A stretch of 64,000 nucleotides of DNA from Glossina fuscipes (lineage: Eukaryota > Arthropoda > Insecta > Diptera > Glossinidae): the NCBI RefSeq assembly GCF_014805625.2, contig NW_023998427.1:2112092-2176091 (forward strand), written 5' to 3'. The notes under the pieces are model-generated. The model worked only from the letters and a program-made list of their open reading frames with translations, ran no database searches and was not told the DNA's origin. The position numbers and the translations under genes were made by a program. Below, piece by piece: positions 1 through 12,953 of this stretch. Every line of letters begins with the position of its first letter. The stretch's first letter is position 1.

Positions 1-227
1 GAAGCACCAGCCGTTAAAAATATGGTACGCCAATCACACGGTAGACCGTCACGTTTCTCTATAAAATTAGCCACCTGACGTCGCACAACTTCCAGGCCAG
101 CTGAGTCCGTGTACGAACCAACTGATCCTCCCTGGCAACCATTTAGAACCTCCTTTGCACGTGCTTTAACGTCATCAGGATAGCTGGAGGAATTCAGCAA
201 CTCGGGTGCAAATGTCAAGTTTAGTAA
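1..227 (-). CDS. CG1640: Alanine aminotransferase exon 3 (cut by window edge)
   Basis: This exon follows an acceptor TTTTTCTAG and begins [20 protein letters not shown]. It continues through [20 protein letters not shown] and [10 protein letters not shown] to FLTAGAS at the left edge. The last segment precedes the PLP phosphate-binding region of alanine aminotransferases. The exon continues beyond base 1. Confidence 0.9.
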
Positions 228-260
228 CTAGAAAAACAATACCGCAAAATGTTCTTATTA

Positions 261-309
<49 letters not shown>

Positions 310-2666
310 TTTAAGCACAGTTTCTTTTCTAAATTTGCATTAAACTGTGCTATTTTTGAAATTTCTTCCATACACTTTAATGCATACAGGAATGTATGTA
401 GAACTAATGAAAACTAATTAATTGCTTAAATAATTGTTTAAGAGTTTGCCTACACTGAACTGCACTTATGCAAATGTGAATGCATTTATCAAATATTCAT
501 TCATTTAAATCGTTTGAACTTTTTAAAAATTCTTTTTGGCATGTCTAATTGTAACAACATATATATGCTAGTATACTTACTTGCCTTAGGAAGGTAATGG
601 GCTTTTGTCCCATAGCATGACAATCACCGATATTGGCGCGTATGACATAATCAAACGGTTTCTTAGCGCCCTAAAGGAGGAAAGAAAAAGAACAATTTAG
701 CTTAGACTTCTTTTTCGAAGATTAGAACTTTGCGACACTTGCATCTACACGTACACGTGTTCTTAGCTAATGTTTCTATGCATTTCAAAAAAGTAATTGC
801 AAAGTTATTTTTGAAAAAGTAATAATAGATAAGCTCATAAATGATGTTAGACCTAAACAATTCCATTCGGTTTCACCTTCCAACTGACTACAATCACATT
901 TATTATAAATGGCTTTAATCAATTTAGACGTATCTTGAAGCTTTTATACAGGCACTTCACATAGTAACTGTGTGTCTGTAAGCACTTATTCTACTTGCTT
1001 GTTACCTTTTTTTTTTTTGTTTTTTTTTTTTTTTTTAAATAAATATTTTTTGTCACTTTGTAAATAAAACTTTGTGCTAATAGGTAAGAAATGTTTTTAT
1101 CAGATTATACAACATTATATTACGTTGAGGGATGTATGATCGATCGTCTCGCTTGTATCAAAAGTTTACCAATGCAAATCGAGTTATACGTTTTTCCCTA
1201 AGATCAATACTCAGATGGAACGATGTCCTGATTGCATTAATTTACTAGAAGAAAATCGAAAGATGGCATTTACCCTTTCGCCGTCTGTACTGACGCTTCT
1301 TTCGTTCCTTAAGAATTGTAAATAAATGTTAAATCTCCTAAGATTTTTCCTCATTTTTGCAGGTCCGTACAGCATTGAAGTACATAAATAAGGAAATATT
1401 GCGGACTTTCTGAGAGATTAGGTTTTGAACAATAAGGTTACAGTTGGAAATCATTTGTGGTGGATAGCTCGCAAATTAATAGCATTCAATTAGATTTATG
1501 TAAGAGAAAAAATTATTTGATATCTATTAGAGAGCTCAAACAAAATTATAAAATATAAATTTCACAATTTTTTTTTTTTTTAATTTCAAGCTTATTTTTG
1601 GAACCTTTGAAAATATTGTTTCGCCATACATATGAATGTGCATCTGTTGCAAAGAAAGCTTTTACAACAATGTTTTATCACCCATTGCGGTTTATTGATT
1701 ATTACCCAATAAAATGTTCGGCAATTTCCAAAGTGGTTATAGTAATTTTATTTCAGTTGCCAAGGCTTGAAAATACGTAACATACGGCTACATTGACTCA
1801 TGACAGCGTATCCAGAATATATATAGACGAGCATTTCAATATTTTCGTTAAAACTTGCTAATGACAACATAATATCACAAGTTTGTCTATTAATGGTAAA
1901 AATTGACCCATATAAATATCCTAGTAAACGAAACTATCTGAATTCGTTGACTGGAAACTTTTAACGTCTTTTAGTTACGATATATATTTACGTAAGCAAC
2001 GTCAATATAGAAATCGCTCATCATTATGTTTTTGTACTTTACGCCATCATTCCCGAGAATTATCCATTTATGATTTGATTCAATTTAGAAAAAATTTAGC
2101 AAAATTTGTGTAAAATTTTTTTAATGATAACACTTGCCAGCAAAAAAAGCCTCAAAACAAACAATAAGGAAACATGCCAAAAATATTTATGAGATCACGT
2201 TGTTGTTGTAAAAAAGTGAAAAAAAAAAAAAATGTTAACAAAATGCTTGTTTTTTTTTTTTTTATATGGCCGCCATAAATTTATAAACTGATATGTAGCT
2301 ACACATTTTTACCTGCTTTAATTCCTTCTCAATTTCGCCAGCACGTATGACCAGAGGACCGCGCACGGCATATTCCATTGTTATAAAATTAGGGTTGATA
2401 TTTTCTAATTGTAGACATTTTGTTTGTTCCCTCGCAGCAGAGCTGAAACAACGATTATTATTCGCTGTAATAACGTCACTGCAAACTCCATCCATTATGT
2501 TATTCCTAGTCGTTGCGGCTTGATGATGTTTTTTGTTCATATGAAACAATAATGACTGCCAGCGGCGAACAACATGATTCTTAACTGTAGGTGACGATTG
2601 TGCTTTATTGCACGCAGTGACGGCTTGAAGCACCGCATTGGAATTATTGAGCAAAATGCGACTCAT
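1..2666 (-). CDS. CG1640: Alanine aminotransferase, 5' part (three exons, runs off the window)
   Basis: The enzyme is a PLP-dependent transaminase that exchanges the amino group between alanine and 2-oxoglutarate, giving pyruvate and glutamate. Joining 2666-2313, 670-581 and 227-1 (minus strand) gives 223 continuous residues in one frame; both introns are GT-AG and phase 0. Recognisable family segments are [20 protein letters not shown] (residues 97-116), [35 protein letters not shown], and FLTAGAS at the left edge, the start of the PLP-binding large domain. The start at 2666 is favoured because an in-frame TAA lies 9 nt upstream. Residues 1-58 contain no Asp or Glu and many Arg/Lys, which suggests a mitochondrial presequence. 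The family is about 480-570 residues, so more than half lies outside. Family assignment is firm; equivalence to Drosophila CG1640 is from memory of that protein. Confidence 0.92.
228..580 (-). other. Aminotransferase intron 2
   Basis: This 353-nt GT-AG intron contains a 42-base run of T on the plus strand (265-306). Nothing else is recognised. Confidence 0.8.
581..670 (-). CDS. CG1640: Alanine aminotransferase exon 2
   Basis: This 90-nt exon encodes 30 residues, from [20 protein letters not shown] through PITFLRQ. It is bounded by an acceptor CTCCTTTAG at 671-672 and a donor CAA|GTAAGTATAC. Both neighbouring junctions are phase 0, so the exon could be skipped without a frame shift. It is too short to stand out as an open reading frame but is a strong family match. 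Confidence 0.9.
671..2312 (-). other. Aminotransferase intron 1
   Basis: This is a 1.64-kb AT-rich intron, donor GTAAAAATG and acceptor TTTAG. It holds several T-runs and a 60-codon random ORF on the plus strand at 1598-1780 that matches nothing I know. Confidence 0.75.
2313..2666 (-). CDS. CG1640: Alanine aminotransferase exon 1 (N terminus)
   Basis: This exon encodes residues 1-118. It starts at ATG 2664-2666, with an in-frame TAA at 2673-2675 just upstream, and ends at AAGCAG|GTAAAAATG. The first 58 residues are basic and free of acidic residues, and look like a mitochondrial targeting region. Internal methionines lie at residues 43, 58 and 97. The conserved enzyme body begins around residue 90. 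Confidence 0.9.
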
Positions 2667-2705
2667 TTTTATTTATCTTTTTTTTTTCGTTTATTTAGAC
2701 AATAT

Positions 2706-2850
2706 AAGGCAGAAGAAGAGAGAGAATACAAGGAGAGTTTATTGAAGCTTTTCTCGTTAATATCTTGCTAAAATAGAATAAAAAGAGAGTAATAAAAATA
2801 CAATTAGAAGGGGCGAGAGAGATGCAGAGAAAGAGAGAATAATAAATTTG
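2706..2850. promoter_or_regulatory. GA-rich tract upstream of the aminotransferase start
   Basis: Just upstream of the aminotransferase ATG the plus strand is rich in GAGAG and AGAGA motifs (for example around 2715-2725, 2784-2792, 2812-2822 and 2828-2838); the coding strand is CT-rich. GAGAG is the core of GAGA-factor (Trl) sites in fly promoters, so this could be part of the promoter or 5' leader. No TATA box or initiator was assigned, and simple low-complexity drift is an alternative. Confidence 0.3.
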
Positions 2851-4489
2851 ATTACGTCAAGCTGCATAGGCGTAATTATGTACTACTCGTTGAATAAATA
2901 TCTTATTAAATTGTTCAAAAATACGGAAACACGAACTAAAAGAGATACGTAACTAATCTTTGCCTAAAAAGCTATAAGTTTCCAAAATATGGCAAATATT
3001 GGTTTTCCCAAAAGTAAAGAAGCGATCGAAATGACGGCTTAAAAAAACAAAAAGAGAAATGTCACTGAAGAAAATGATAGCCAGATCCTTATCTGGCCAT
3101 AACTTTCTTAATATTGCGCATTCCGTATCTGCTTAGGGAGGTTGCTAGTTAAGGAATATTATGTGAACTATAGTGGCAGGACTATCAAAATAAATAATCT
3201 GCAAAAGAAACGAAATAAACGAACCGCTTGAAGACGATCAAATTGAAAATTATTTAGATAGCCTGTTCTACAGTGGTTTCTAATACGGTGCTCATTTTTA
3301 GTTTTGTAGTCGGCTTGTTTTAGCAACATGGGAAGGTATATGCATAAGTGAGTAAATACATTGCAGCTGCAGACGTTTTCATTTTTTCATCCCTTATGGT
3401 ATTAAAATCATACATAAAATATTCATTCTTTCAAGATGACCAAAAATTATCAATTTTGTTGTTGTTGGGTCGACCGTAACAAATTTTATTAAACAATCAC
3501 AATATTAAAAATAAAAGGAACAGCTAGTTTAACGGAGAGCTCTTTTTTGCGAAATATTCATTTTTTTTTTATTTTCTATTTAGAGAAACTGATGACCCAA
3601 AATAGCTTTACAAATTTGAATTTATCTAAGCACACTAGACAGCGATTCAGAGAGTTTATTGAACTTATTTATGATTGCATGACCGTGTTTAAGCAAGTGT
3701 TTGCTAAAAGAGATTTTTGCTGATTGAATAAAGCTTTTGCTTAAACCTAGAATCTATCACGCAAATATACATGCACTTGTGTTACATAGTTTGTACAAAT
3801 TTTTTTTCTTCGAATTGAATACGGATGAGGACGGATTTGTACATTCGTTCTGGAGTATAGAATTCTCCTTTTGTTTTTCTTGTTTTTTTTTTGATATCAA
3901 AAAGAGTCCAGAGCGAATCGAATATTCACAATCATAGTTTAAGGTTATATTACTCGCTTTCAAAACCTAAGCTAATTTATTATTATTATTACGGATTAAA
4001 CTTCTTAGATCTGATCAATCGATGTATTCTTGAAAATTTCTTCAGGTAATTTAAACTATTATTTTAAGCACATACTCATTTACCCACAAACACGCATTGT
4101 CTTCTTCTTTAAAGCATTTGAACGACACAAAAGAAGACAAAATACGATAAAAATTCTGGAGATACTAATCCATATCATTTACCCGATATGAAAACATTTG
4201 CACAAATAATAACAACGAGTAAAGAGTACAAGCAATATAACTGTCCTTCTCTACTTAATAATAATGGCATTGAATGTGTTTAGAAACACAAAGCCATATA
4301 TTAATGGATCTATTCTGAGCAATATCACAGGGATATGACAGGGCAACTTTTTCACAATAGCGGAATACACCCCTAAAACTTAATCCACAGAACTTGGTTA
4401 CAGAAAGTCCGAAAGTAGTTAGTAGTAGTACCACCACATTGACTATTGTTGAATATTTTATACATTTTGAAATTTTTTTTTATATATGT

Positions 4490-4810
4490 GTTAATTATCC
4501 GTTTTTATATTCTACACCCTTTGTGGGTATATTAGATTATATTATAGTTTGTGCACATGTATGCAATACTAAGAGGGGCTTGAGATAGATCCACCTTTTA
4601 TTATAACGATTGATTCAGATTTCTGACTGTATCTAAGTTTGTCTGTCCGTCTGCCTAAGTATTTTTGCGTACAACCTACAAATCGCAAGTTTGGAGAAGT
4701 TTTCATGAAACTTATTACGTCGACCTGTTCTCCTCTGACGACGATTAGGATCGGACAGCTTTTTCGACAACTTCCTTTTACTCGACTTTTATTCTAAAAA
4801 TATATCCTAG
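4490..4810 (+). repeat. Dispersed repeat with GTCY-rich core, copy
   Basis: This copy starts near TACACCCTTTGTGGGTATAT, continues with a GATAGATCCACCTTTTATTA segment and a GTCTGTCCGTCTGCC core, then CAAATCGCAAGTTTGGAG and a TTTTCGAC segment. The same order recurs at 9,680, 44,505, 59,020 and, inverted, at 38,700 and 59,275. The GTCY run beside a TA-rich part resembles the dipteran mini-me elements, as I recall them. Confidence 0.55.
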
Positions 4811-5094
4811 TTTTTTCGTCATATACATTAAAGGTGGTTTTCCTTTGCAATTTTAATTTTGTGAATATTGTTGTTTGCTAATGATTTAACATGACTATCG
4901 AAATGATTGATTCATTCTTAATTTACACAATATTTTAATTGCTTAATTAATCGAAAAAAGTTGGTGAACCATTGCGTCATTGAGCTTGATAGAAGCCAAA
5001 GAAATCGCCGTTTAGCAGGAAAGCATTTCCGCGTACGACTTATTTTGTCAATGATTACCATTGGGAAGATATACCCCTAGATAGTAAGAAATGT

Positions 5095-5345
5095 AAGAAA
5101 ACTATATTCGGCTGCGTCCGGATCTTTAGCATCCATCGTTGTTATTCTAAAACAGACTAAAAGAAAAGTAGAAACCTTAATTTGCATACTCTATAATATT
5201 TATTGACTAGACTTGGTGGTTTTTTTCTATTTTTGTGCAAAGGTGAAGTTTCATATCGCATATATCTCCATTGTTGCGACCTCGAGTACGTTTGTCACAT
5301 CAATTAACAAATAGATGGACAGACGAACTGCCAAACATATCTCAT
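5095..5345 (+). repeat. Dispersed repeat (TATATTCGG...ATCACCGTTATTCT type), diverged copy
   Basis: This copy begins with a diverged form of the repeat's left end (CTATATTCGGCTGCGTCCGG), then CATCCATCGTTGTTATTCTA, and ends at an AGATGGACAGACG core. It matches in order the copy at 52,055-52,300. Confidence 0.5.
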
Positions 5346-6544
5346 TTGACATTGATCAATACTATGTAGATTTTATAAGTTCTCTGAACGTTGCATCTGG
5401 GTGCTGTAAACGTTTTAATAAAAATATGAAATTGTAGTATTCTACAATATAAAATAGGCGTGGCCGATTCTCTCCATTTTTGTACAGGTGCTGTAGGATA
5501 ACGCATAGAAAATAAATGCAAGCTCTTGTTGTTGTGTGTAAGCAAGGAGCAAAAGCACATTTTTTGTGTTTTCTAGGAAAGCGGTGCTCTCAAGTTATGT
5601 TGCACTGCGGTCCTGTCTTTTGGTCAATTTGGCTCAATTCCAATAACAACCTCCGTGCAACAACGTGCAAGATCAGATAGAAATAGAAACAAATTTCGTA
5701 AACTTATAGCCTTTTTGTGCCCTGCATCACTTAAGGTACAAGAGGCTATGAATTTTGTTGTATGATGTATGCAACATCCAGAAAGACTTGACGTAGACCC
5801 CGCTTTAATCACATCGATAGGTTCAAAATCCATTTCTCAAGCTTTCGGTCTAAGCTTGTCTGTCCATGTAAAATTGATGCATTGAAATGCTTTGCCCCAA
5901 CGACGAGCTCTATTGAAAATGATTCGGATGAGTTCAGTTTTTCGACCACTCCTCATAAAAAGCCTTATTTTGAAAAGTGCGCATATAAGCATTCTCTGGA
6001 AGTATAAACTCTTACAAGACAGCAAATATCTAATTGTTAATGTTTTATAAAAAAAATTTGTTCATGATAACTGGGCCAAATTTGAACCACATTTGAATAT
6101 AGTTCTTGGATCCCACTCCATGTGAGGTATCTAATGAAAAGTAAGCTCTTCAGAAAAAGGTTTAATTTTTAATATTTTATGATGAAAATTGGTCCATAGT
6201 AGCAATCAAGCAAAAAAAGAATAAGGGCAGGAAATTTGGATCACGTTGCTCTATGTTTGAGACTCCAACATATCTAGGTCTTATCATGAAAAGCAATTCC
6301 TTATATGGAAAGAAAGTCTATTTTCTACTTTTCTACGTTGGAGACTGAAAAATAATAACTTTTGTAGAAAGTAAGTTAAGTTTGTAAATTTGCTTGGATC
6401 GCGTCATATGATGTTTCCAGAATCCTTCAATATGCGGGCCTTCACGAAAAGTATGCCTTTGCATAAAAATAACTGATGTATTATTACGAAACGAGTGACT
6501 AATTGTATTAGGTGAAGTGGTCTAGGGTGTTTAATGGTCGGTGA

Positions 6545-7800
6545 TAGAGTTACCCGACTATAACGTTCTTATTTGTTTATATTTATACCCATTACCTAAA
6601 GACAAAAAACCTAAAAGAAATAAATTTTCATGCTCTATATTGAGAAGGAACGGCTGGTTTTTTCTACTTTCAAAATAAAAGTTATTTTCGTATAGGCGTG
6701 TGGGCGTTGTCGGTACATCCTTTGGAAAGTTTGTGTCAATTCATTCATTTCATTTAAAGCTAACGGGAGAATGTTTACTGCATATATTACACAGTCGGGC
6801 AGACGGACGTCCTTAAATCGATTCAGAATTATACATTTCGTGGGGTTTCTGAGGCTTTATTCCGATTGTAGCAAACGTTTTGACAAAATTAATATGCCCC
6901 TCATCCTTCGGTGATGCAGTCAAAAAAAAGAAAAACACATATGTGCATAAATATGAACTACAAGGAAATTTAGTTCATGTATGCATACATTTGATAAGAT
7001 GATGCAAAAATCAACAAACTATGATTTATTTATTTTTTTTATTTTGTGTGGCCGGGCCTATGTTAAATTTTCCAAAGGCTTAGCGTGAATGATCGATTTG
7101 TGTTGAGCACGGTTTATCGCCCACAATTAGTACAATTTTGCTCAAGCATCATAAAAATTAATGAGTGACGATATATACGTTAGGATGTACAACCGATATG
7201 CTAAGTGAATGAACTTGCAATCTATTGTGTAATCAAGTGTGGCAAATGACCTAATGAAAATTATTACAGTTCGAGCCCGAGTCCAAGTCCAAGCCCGGTA
7301 CGACTTATTACACCCTTACCGAAGGATGAGGGTGGTGTACATTAATTTTGGCAAAACATTGCAACGCTAAGAAGATAGGTTTAGAGATGCCACAACGTAT
7401 ATATATTTTATATGTTCGTGATCAGCATCAAATTCGGAATCGATTTAAGCATGTCCGTCTATGTAATATTTCTTGCCGCAAAAATGTAGCTACCAAATAT
7501 GATAGAAACATTGGAGGTTCTTGCACGAAGGTTGGTGTTGAAAGTGAGCTAAATCGGCCCGCAGTACCACGTAAAGTCAGAACACATCTGGTTTTCAAAA
7601 GGGATAAAAAAAATTGTTTTTTTACTCATTACCGTACGATGCTGCAATAATACCTGCACAAAAATGGGAAAACTTATCCGTGCCTGTTCAATATTATGAG
7701 TATGACAATTTAGTTATTTTACTTTTTTCAGGATCGCGATGATGGGTATAGAAGATTCGATCACAACCGAATATAATTTTCTTTCTGTTCATCTCTCTTT
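6545..7800. repeat. Inverted pair of GTCY-core dispersed repeats
   Basis: The left arm (about 6,545-6,925, plus orientation) runs from ACCCGACTATAACG through a GGGCAGACGGACG core to CCCCTCATCCTTCGGTGATG. The right arm (about 7,310-7,790, minus orientation) begins CCGAAGGATGAGGG, carries CATGTCCGTC, and ends GATTCGATCACAACCGAAT. The two copies of one family therefore face each other with about 385 bp between them. Confidence 0.55.
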
Positions 7801-8284
7801 CTTATTAGAATAGAGAAGCGAACTGAAAGAAAAATATTTTTATATGTTCAAGTCAAGCAAGCCTTGTTATCGTGATCGGATTTTAAAAGTATCTATTTTC
7901 GAAAGCCTAGTACAGCCTAAGATCAATCTAAAGTTGCAACAATGACTAGACTTAACTTTTCAAAGAGTACAAAAGCATTGATTGTGCGGCCAAAGGGCAA
8001 ACTGAACTGTTCCTCTTGACTATTTTTTAGTATTTATTTTCAGCAATCAAGTGCAAGTCCAGTTACAACTGCTTATTATTGTCAAATCCACTATCAATCG
8101 TTACACTTTTTTTTATTTACATATTTACATTTTTGTGTGCTTGTGTCTTAATTATCAATTAAACGTGAATAAACAATGAAAATACAAAATATTGAAAAAA
8201 AAATAATAAATAATATGAGTACAATGTTTCTTTACAATTAATTCATTGTTATGGTTTTACTTATGCAAATGGATTAAGGTCGGT

Positions 8285-8286
<2 letters not shown>

Positions 8287-8314
<28 letters not shown>
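8287..8314. repeat. (GA)n microsatellite
   Basis: This is a perfect run of about 14 GA dinucleotides. Confidence 0.95.
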
Positions 8315-8317
<3 letters not shown>

Positions 8318-9679
8318 GGAGTCATAAGACATTCCTCCTTGCAAAGACAAAAAGAATAGTTACATTACACTACTTTATAATGAGAAGCTTTAAATAATAT
8401 AGTCTAGAAGATATTATTTTAAGATAGTGAGCAAATTGGAGCGAGTAGTATGGCTTGTATGTGGCGAACGTTTGCCAAAAGTATTCCGGGAGTATTTGTT
8501 CTTTTTTCCATGGAACCTCGTGTGTACCGTGCACTTGTAAGCATGCGAACACTTATGGATGAACCATTTATTTTTCATATTTAACAATTTGGCACTCAGC
8601 CAATATATATTTTGTACATAAATGTATGTATAAATGCGCGACATAGACATATGCGTACTTTAATGTTTGTTCATTTCATTTTCATGCATTCTAAATATAT
8701 ACACGAGAACGTATGGCATGAACGATAATAAGCACTATATTCCGTTTTGTCTGCCTCTTTTATTAACACTGCATTACGATTTCTGAACCTTATATTACTC
8801 ATTACACGAGCTTAGTGATATTTATTTAAAATAATTTATTTACGTTATTTACAACGTCTACCGACTTTTCAAGTTCACCTAAAGTAAAAATGCGCTTCGG
8901 ACAAGCGAAGAAAAAAAGCCTATTATTATTATTTCAATTTGATGTTAAATATGTTCTACCAGCAGTGTGTTAACATAAACGCCCCGAAATATTCAATGCA
9001 TTTTGTGTTCAGATATTCGATAAACTATGCATTTAAGCTGGACGAAGAATGGCATACGATCAATTCAAGCTTCCAACGAATGTATAGATCGTATGTAAGA
9101 ATTTTATTCGGATCGACTAACAATAGAATTGATTCAAATATAACCTTTTTCTAGTGGTCTTATCTCCTTTGCTTATTTAGAGAAACTTTACACAATTTAA
9201 ATAAAAAAAAAAAAAAAGCAAACTCAATTCTTATCGCTTTGCAGTGGCTTTACTAAACTCGTGATCTATGTAATAAGAAAAAAAATATATAAATAAAAAA
9301 TAAATAAATAAATGAATATATACTCGGTTACGTCTCAATGTTCAAATTTCACGGTTAAACAAATCCCATTTTGACAGCTAGCGTTCATCGTATATGTAAC
9401 TAAAATCTCTCTGTAATATAATGCGCATGTATTCATAATCAACGGGAGATACTGAGTCATGTCCGTCCGCTTACTCTGTGCACTTTACTATAGGTGTATA
9501 CGGAACGGACATCAATTCGGCTCTAGATAGCAGCGTTTGAAGAAAAAAAATTACATTCACCTTTCATCAGATCTATTGTCATTTATCTCTAGTTTATACT
9601 CGACATATCATCTGATATATCAACCCTATATTGTATTGTATAATATATCTCGTGCATCGTATGTATTTCACATCGATTG

Positions 9680-9900
9680 TTTACACTCTACTCCATCTGT
9701 GGCACAAGGATATGTTAAGCTTGTGCGGATGTATGCGAAACTTGGAAGTACTTGACATAGATCCACCCTTCACAGGTCGATCCAGAATCACTTAATGAAT
9801 TGATTTAAGTTTGTATGTTCATCTGTCTGTCTTGCTTTCCTGTGTTCAGCCTCGTATATAAAGGCTCATGTTGAAGATTCTTTCTATGAATATTTGCAAG
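9680..9900 (+). repeat. Dispersed GTCY-core repeat, copy
   Basis: This copy contains GACATAGATCCACCC, a GATTTAAGTTTGTATG segment and a TCTGTCTGTC core, in the same order as the copies at 4,490 and 59,020. Confidence 0.5.
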
Positions 9901-10159
9901 ATGGTATGGGACATTTAACGTTGGTCCCGGGCCAGCTATAATATCTTCACTTGTTATGTAATACAATAATTTAGCAGCATTTTATATAAGTTAATATTTA
10001 TAATTGAGGCCCAAGATGTAAATGGACTTGTTCTTTTTGGAACTGAAAATTGCACGTAGAACTTGAACCCTAAGTTGTAAGCTCTACCAAGTTTTTAATT
10101 TAAGAAAGAGAGGAATATGATCAGATATTCGATAATTTTGGGTGGATTCACAAATCAAT

Positions 10160-10430
10160 TTTGTATCTTAATATAAGCTTTTATATAACTTGCATTGGCG
10201 CTAGCAGTGAAGCTTCCAATCGTTACTTGGGGCGCATATGTCGGATCATGCTGCAATTTTTTACGATGACAATACAATATTGTACACTAGAGCTATTATC
10301 GATCCTCTTGATATTGTTGTCCAAAAAAAGCACTTGGAGAATGGAACACGGTAAGCTGGGCACCATCGGCCGACAGAAAATATGGCAGACGGCGCGACGT
10401 GGAGGAATAATCTATTCTATACAGAAGTAT
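10160..10430 (+). mobile_element. Possible non-LTR retrotransposon RNase H relic
   Basis: A degenerate stretch reads, with stops and a frame change, like the RNase H region of LINE-type elements: an acidic FYDDN segment near 10,260 and, about 30 residues on, GHHRPTENMADGAT, which recalls the GHxxxxGNExAD motif. The match is weak and from memory. Confidence 0.25.
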
Positions 10431-12722
10431 ACTTAGGAAATGAAATCGATAAAATTAGAAAAAATCCCTAGGTAAAGTAGAGATTATGTGAGAGTTAGGA
10501 AATATATGTTGGGAAGAAGTGTCGCTCTGCTTTCTGAAATTGAACTTGAAGTAGAGAAGAATAATGTAAAACAAGTGAAGAGATTATAGTCGAGCAAGGT
10601 GAACTATTAAATACTCTACACGACCTCGCTTAACACAAATATAAAAATTTTTCCAAATAATATGTTATGTATACTGTGGCCTGATCCAATCCATTTTCCA
10701 TTTCGTTCTTATGTGAAGAAAACGTTAGCATACTAAATTTCGTAAAGTATCTTAAAAATAATGACTTGTAAGTTGAACACAAAAGTACATAAACTTGAAG
10801 CAGACGAACATGCAAAGTTAAATCGACTCAAAAAGTAATTGATTATTCTTGCAATCACGCATCACAAAAAAGAAAAACTGGTCATCTTATATACTGCAGT
10901 GATGACCATTCGGTCGTTAAGTAGCTTGACTTCGTAAAGAAATCCTCTTGAATTTCATTTGCTAACAGTCTTTATAACCATTTACTTTCTGGCCTTATGA
11001 ACTTTACGATAAAAAAATAAATCGCAATCTAGCTTCATTATTAAGTTCTCAGTTGCATGAAAGCAGCCAAATATTTTACCAATATGATGGTTTATGCTCA
11101 AGTTCGTTCTTAAATGTTTAATAAAGGAAAATGAAATTTTCTTTCACAGAGCCCTTTCTCGGATAGTCCTCTTATATTACTTACGTCGCTTGTCATAATT
11201 AAGTTTGTGCGGAAGTATGAAAAATCGAGAAGCACTTGAAACTTGAAACGACCAATTTGAACTTCTTTGGCTGTTTAGCTTTGCGAACTTCTGACCTTTT
11301 TGTTACAATTTTTTTTTATGTCCATCGTATGTTGAGTTGTTGTTTTCCTCCATCAAAATAAAGAAATTGAAAGAAAAGGGTGAAAGTTCGCAAAACGAAA
11401 TAAATGAAAAAGAAGCAAGAACGATTCCATAAAACGACGACGATATCGATAGAGACTTAGGAAAAGCAACTAATCGCTTTCGCGCTGATATAAATGTGTA
11501 TGCACATTTTCTTCGATCCAGAGAGATTATCTTACAACAGTTAGTTAGTTAGTTATGACGTTTTTTATATTGTATAACACAACATACATTATATGATATG
11601 TCAAGCAAATTGTTTTTGCGTTCGTATGAGTACGTGTTATTTTTTATTAATTCACAATTTTCGACATACCCGAAATTTCGATGAAGTTAAAAATAAATAA
11701 AAACTGTAATAAGAGAGAAATGTCAAACAAACAAAATAAAGTGTTGCATTAAGTACTACACAAGAGAAAACTGAACATATAATCAAAAGTGTCATTACTA
11801 AACATTAAGTAAGAGACTCGCTTATAACAGTAACAAGCAACACTGAGCAAAGAGTCAAATATGAGTTAAAATTTCTGTGAAAATTTATAAGAGTAAATAT
11901 TATATATAATGCAATATGCAGCACAATATAAATCGAAAGTAACATTTTTGATAAAAAAAAAATCAATTTTTCAATATCGTTTTTTTTCTCGATTGTACAT
12001 TATTTTTCTTCGGTTATAAATAAAGAAATCTGATGAGAAAAGACTTTTTTTTTTTTTTTTGGCAACGTTATTTTTTTGTTCAAGTGATGATTATCTAACC
12101 ACTCGAATCCTATGGACATCTATATATGTATATGAAGACAAATTGGTATTTATGGTAACTTTCTGTTTTTTGGAAATAGCATTTGTTTCACACATGATAT
12201 TTATAAGAGAAAACACCAACTTTATTACTTATTCTTATAGGCCTTAAGCTCTAGGCTCTCCCCAAAGAAGTTCACAACTATATTTTATGCTTACGTGCAC
12301 ACAATGTTATAACTGCAATAAGTCAAATATTATAAATTAACCGCAAATATGCGATGAGTTTCAGCATTCAACTAAATTGCAGCACTTTTTTGCACGGCAT
12401 TAAGCTTTTATGTTGTTTAATTGTGCAGTGTTGCCAGGAATGGTAGAAGTGAGTTGATATGTCTTTGGGGTACGATTTTTTTTGCGATTACCACAGACTC
12501 TTAAATGTCTGTTATGGGTATTTATTGGCACACAAGGCAAGAAAAAATTGTTCATTATAGTATATAAATAAATTAGAGTATATTTAGTATGAGTTGAAAA
12601 TGTTTACTTGGATATCTAAACGAAAGTTTGAAGTTACATAATTTGTGCAGAAATGTATAAAGTTCGCAACTAAATATTATTGCAAAATAAATTTTCATGT
12701 CGTATTTGGGATTAAACGTGGG

Positions 12723-12953
12723 ATAGGCGTGGCATTCGATTTTACCCTATTTTCAAAAAAAAAAAAGAATATTCTCTTTCCATATATATTCATACAAGTG
12801 CTTTGCTTGAAATGTAATATATAATCTTTTTTATATAAATGTATCAAAAATATGCATTCATCTCCCCTTGTACGTCTCCTGAATAGTTTTATACAATTTT
12901 TATAGGCGTGGCATTCGATTTTACCCTATTTTCAAAAAAAAAAAGAATATTCT
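12723..12953. repeat. 52-bp direct repeat pair
   Basis: A segment starting ATAGGCGTGGCATTCGATTT and ending AAGAATATTCT occurs at 12,723-12,775 and again at 12,902-12,953. The copies differ essentially only in the length of the internal A-run. The spacer is unrelated to the copies. Confidence 0.9.
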
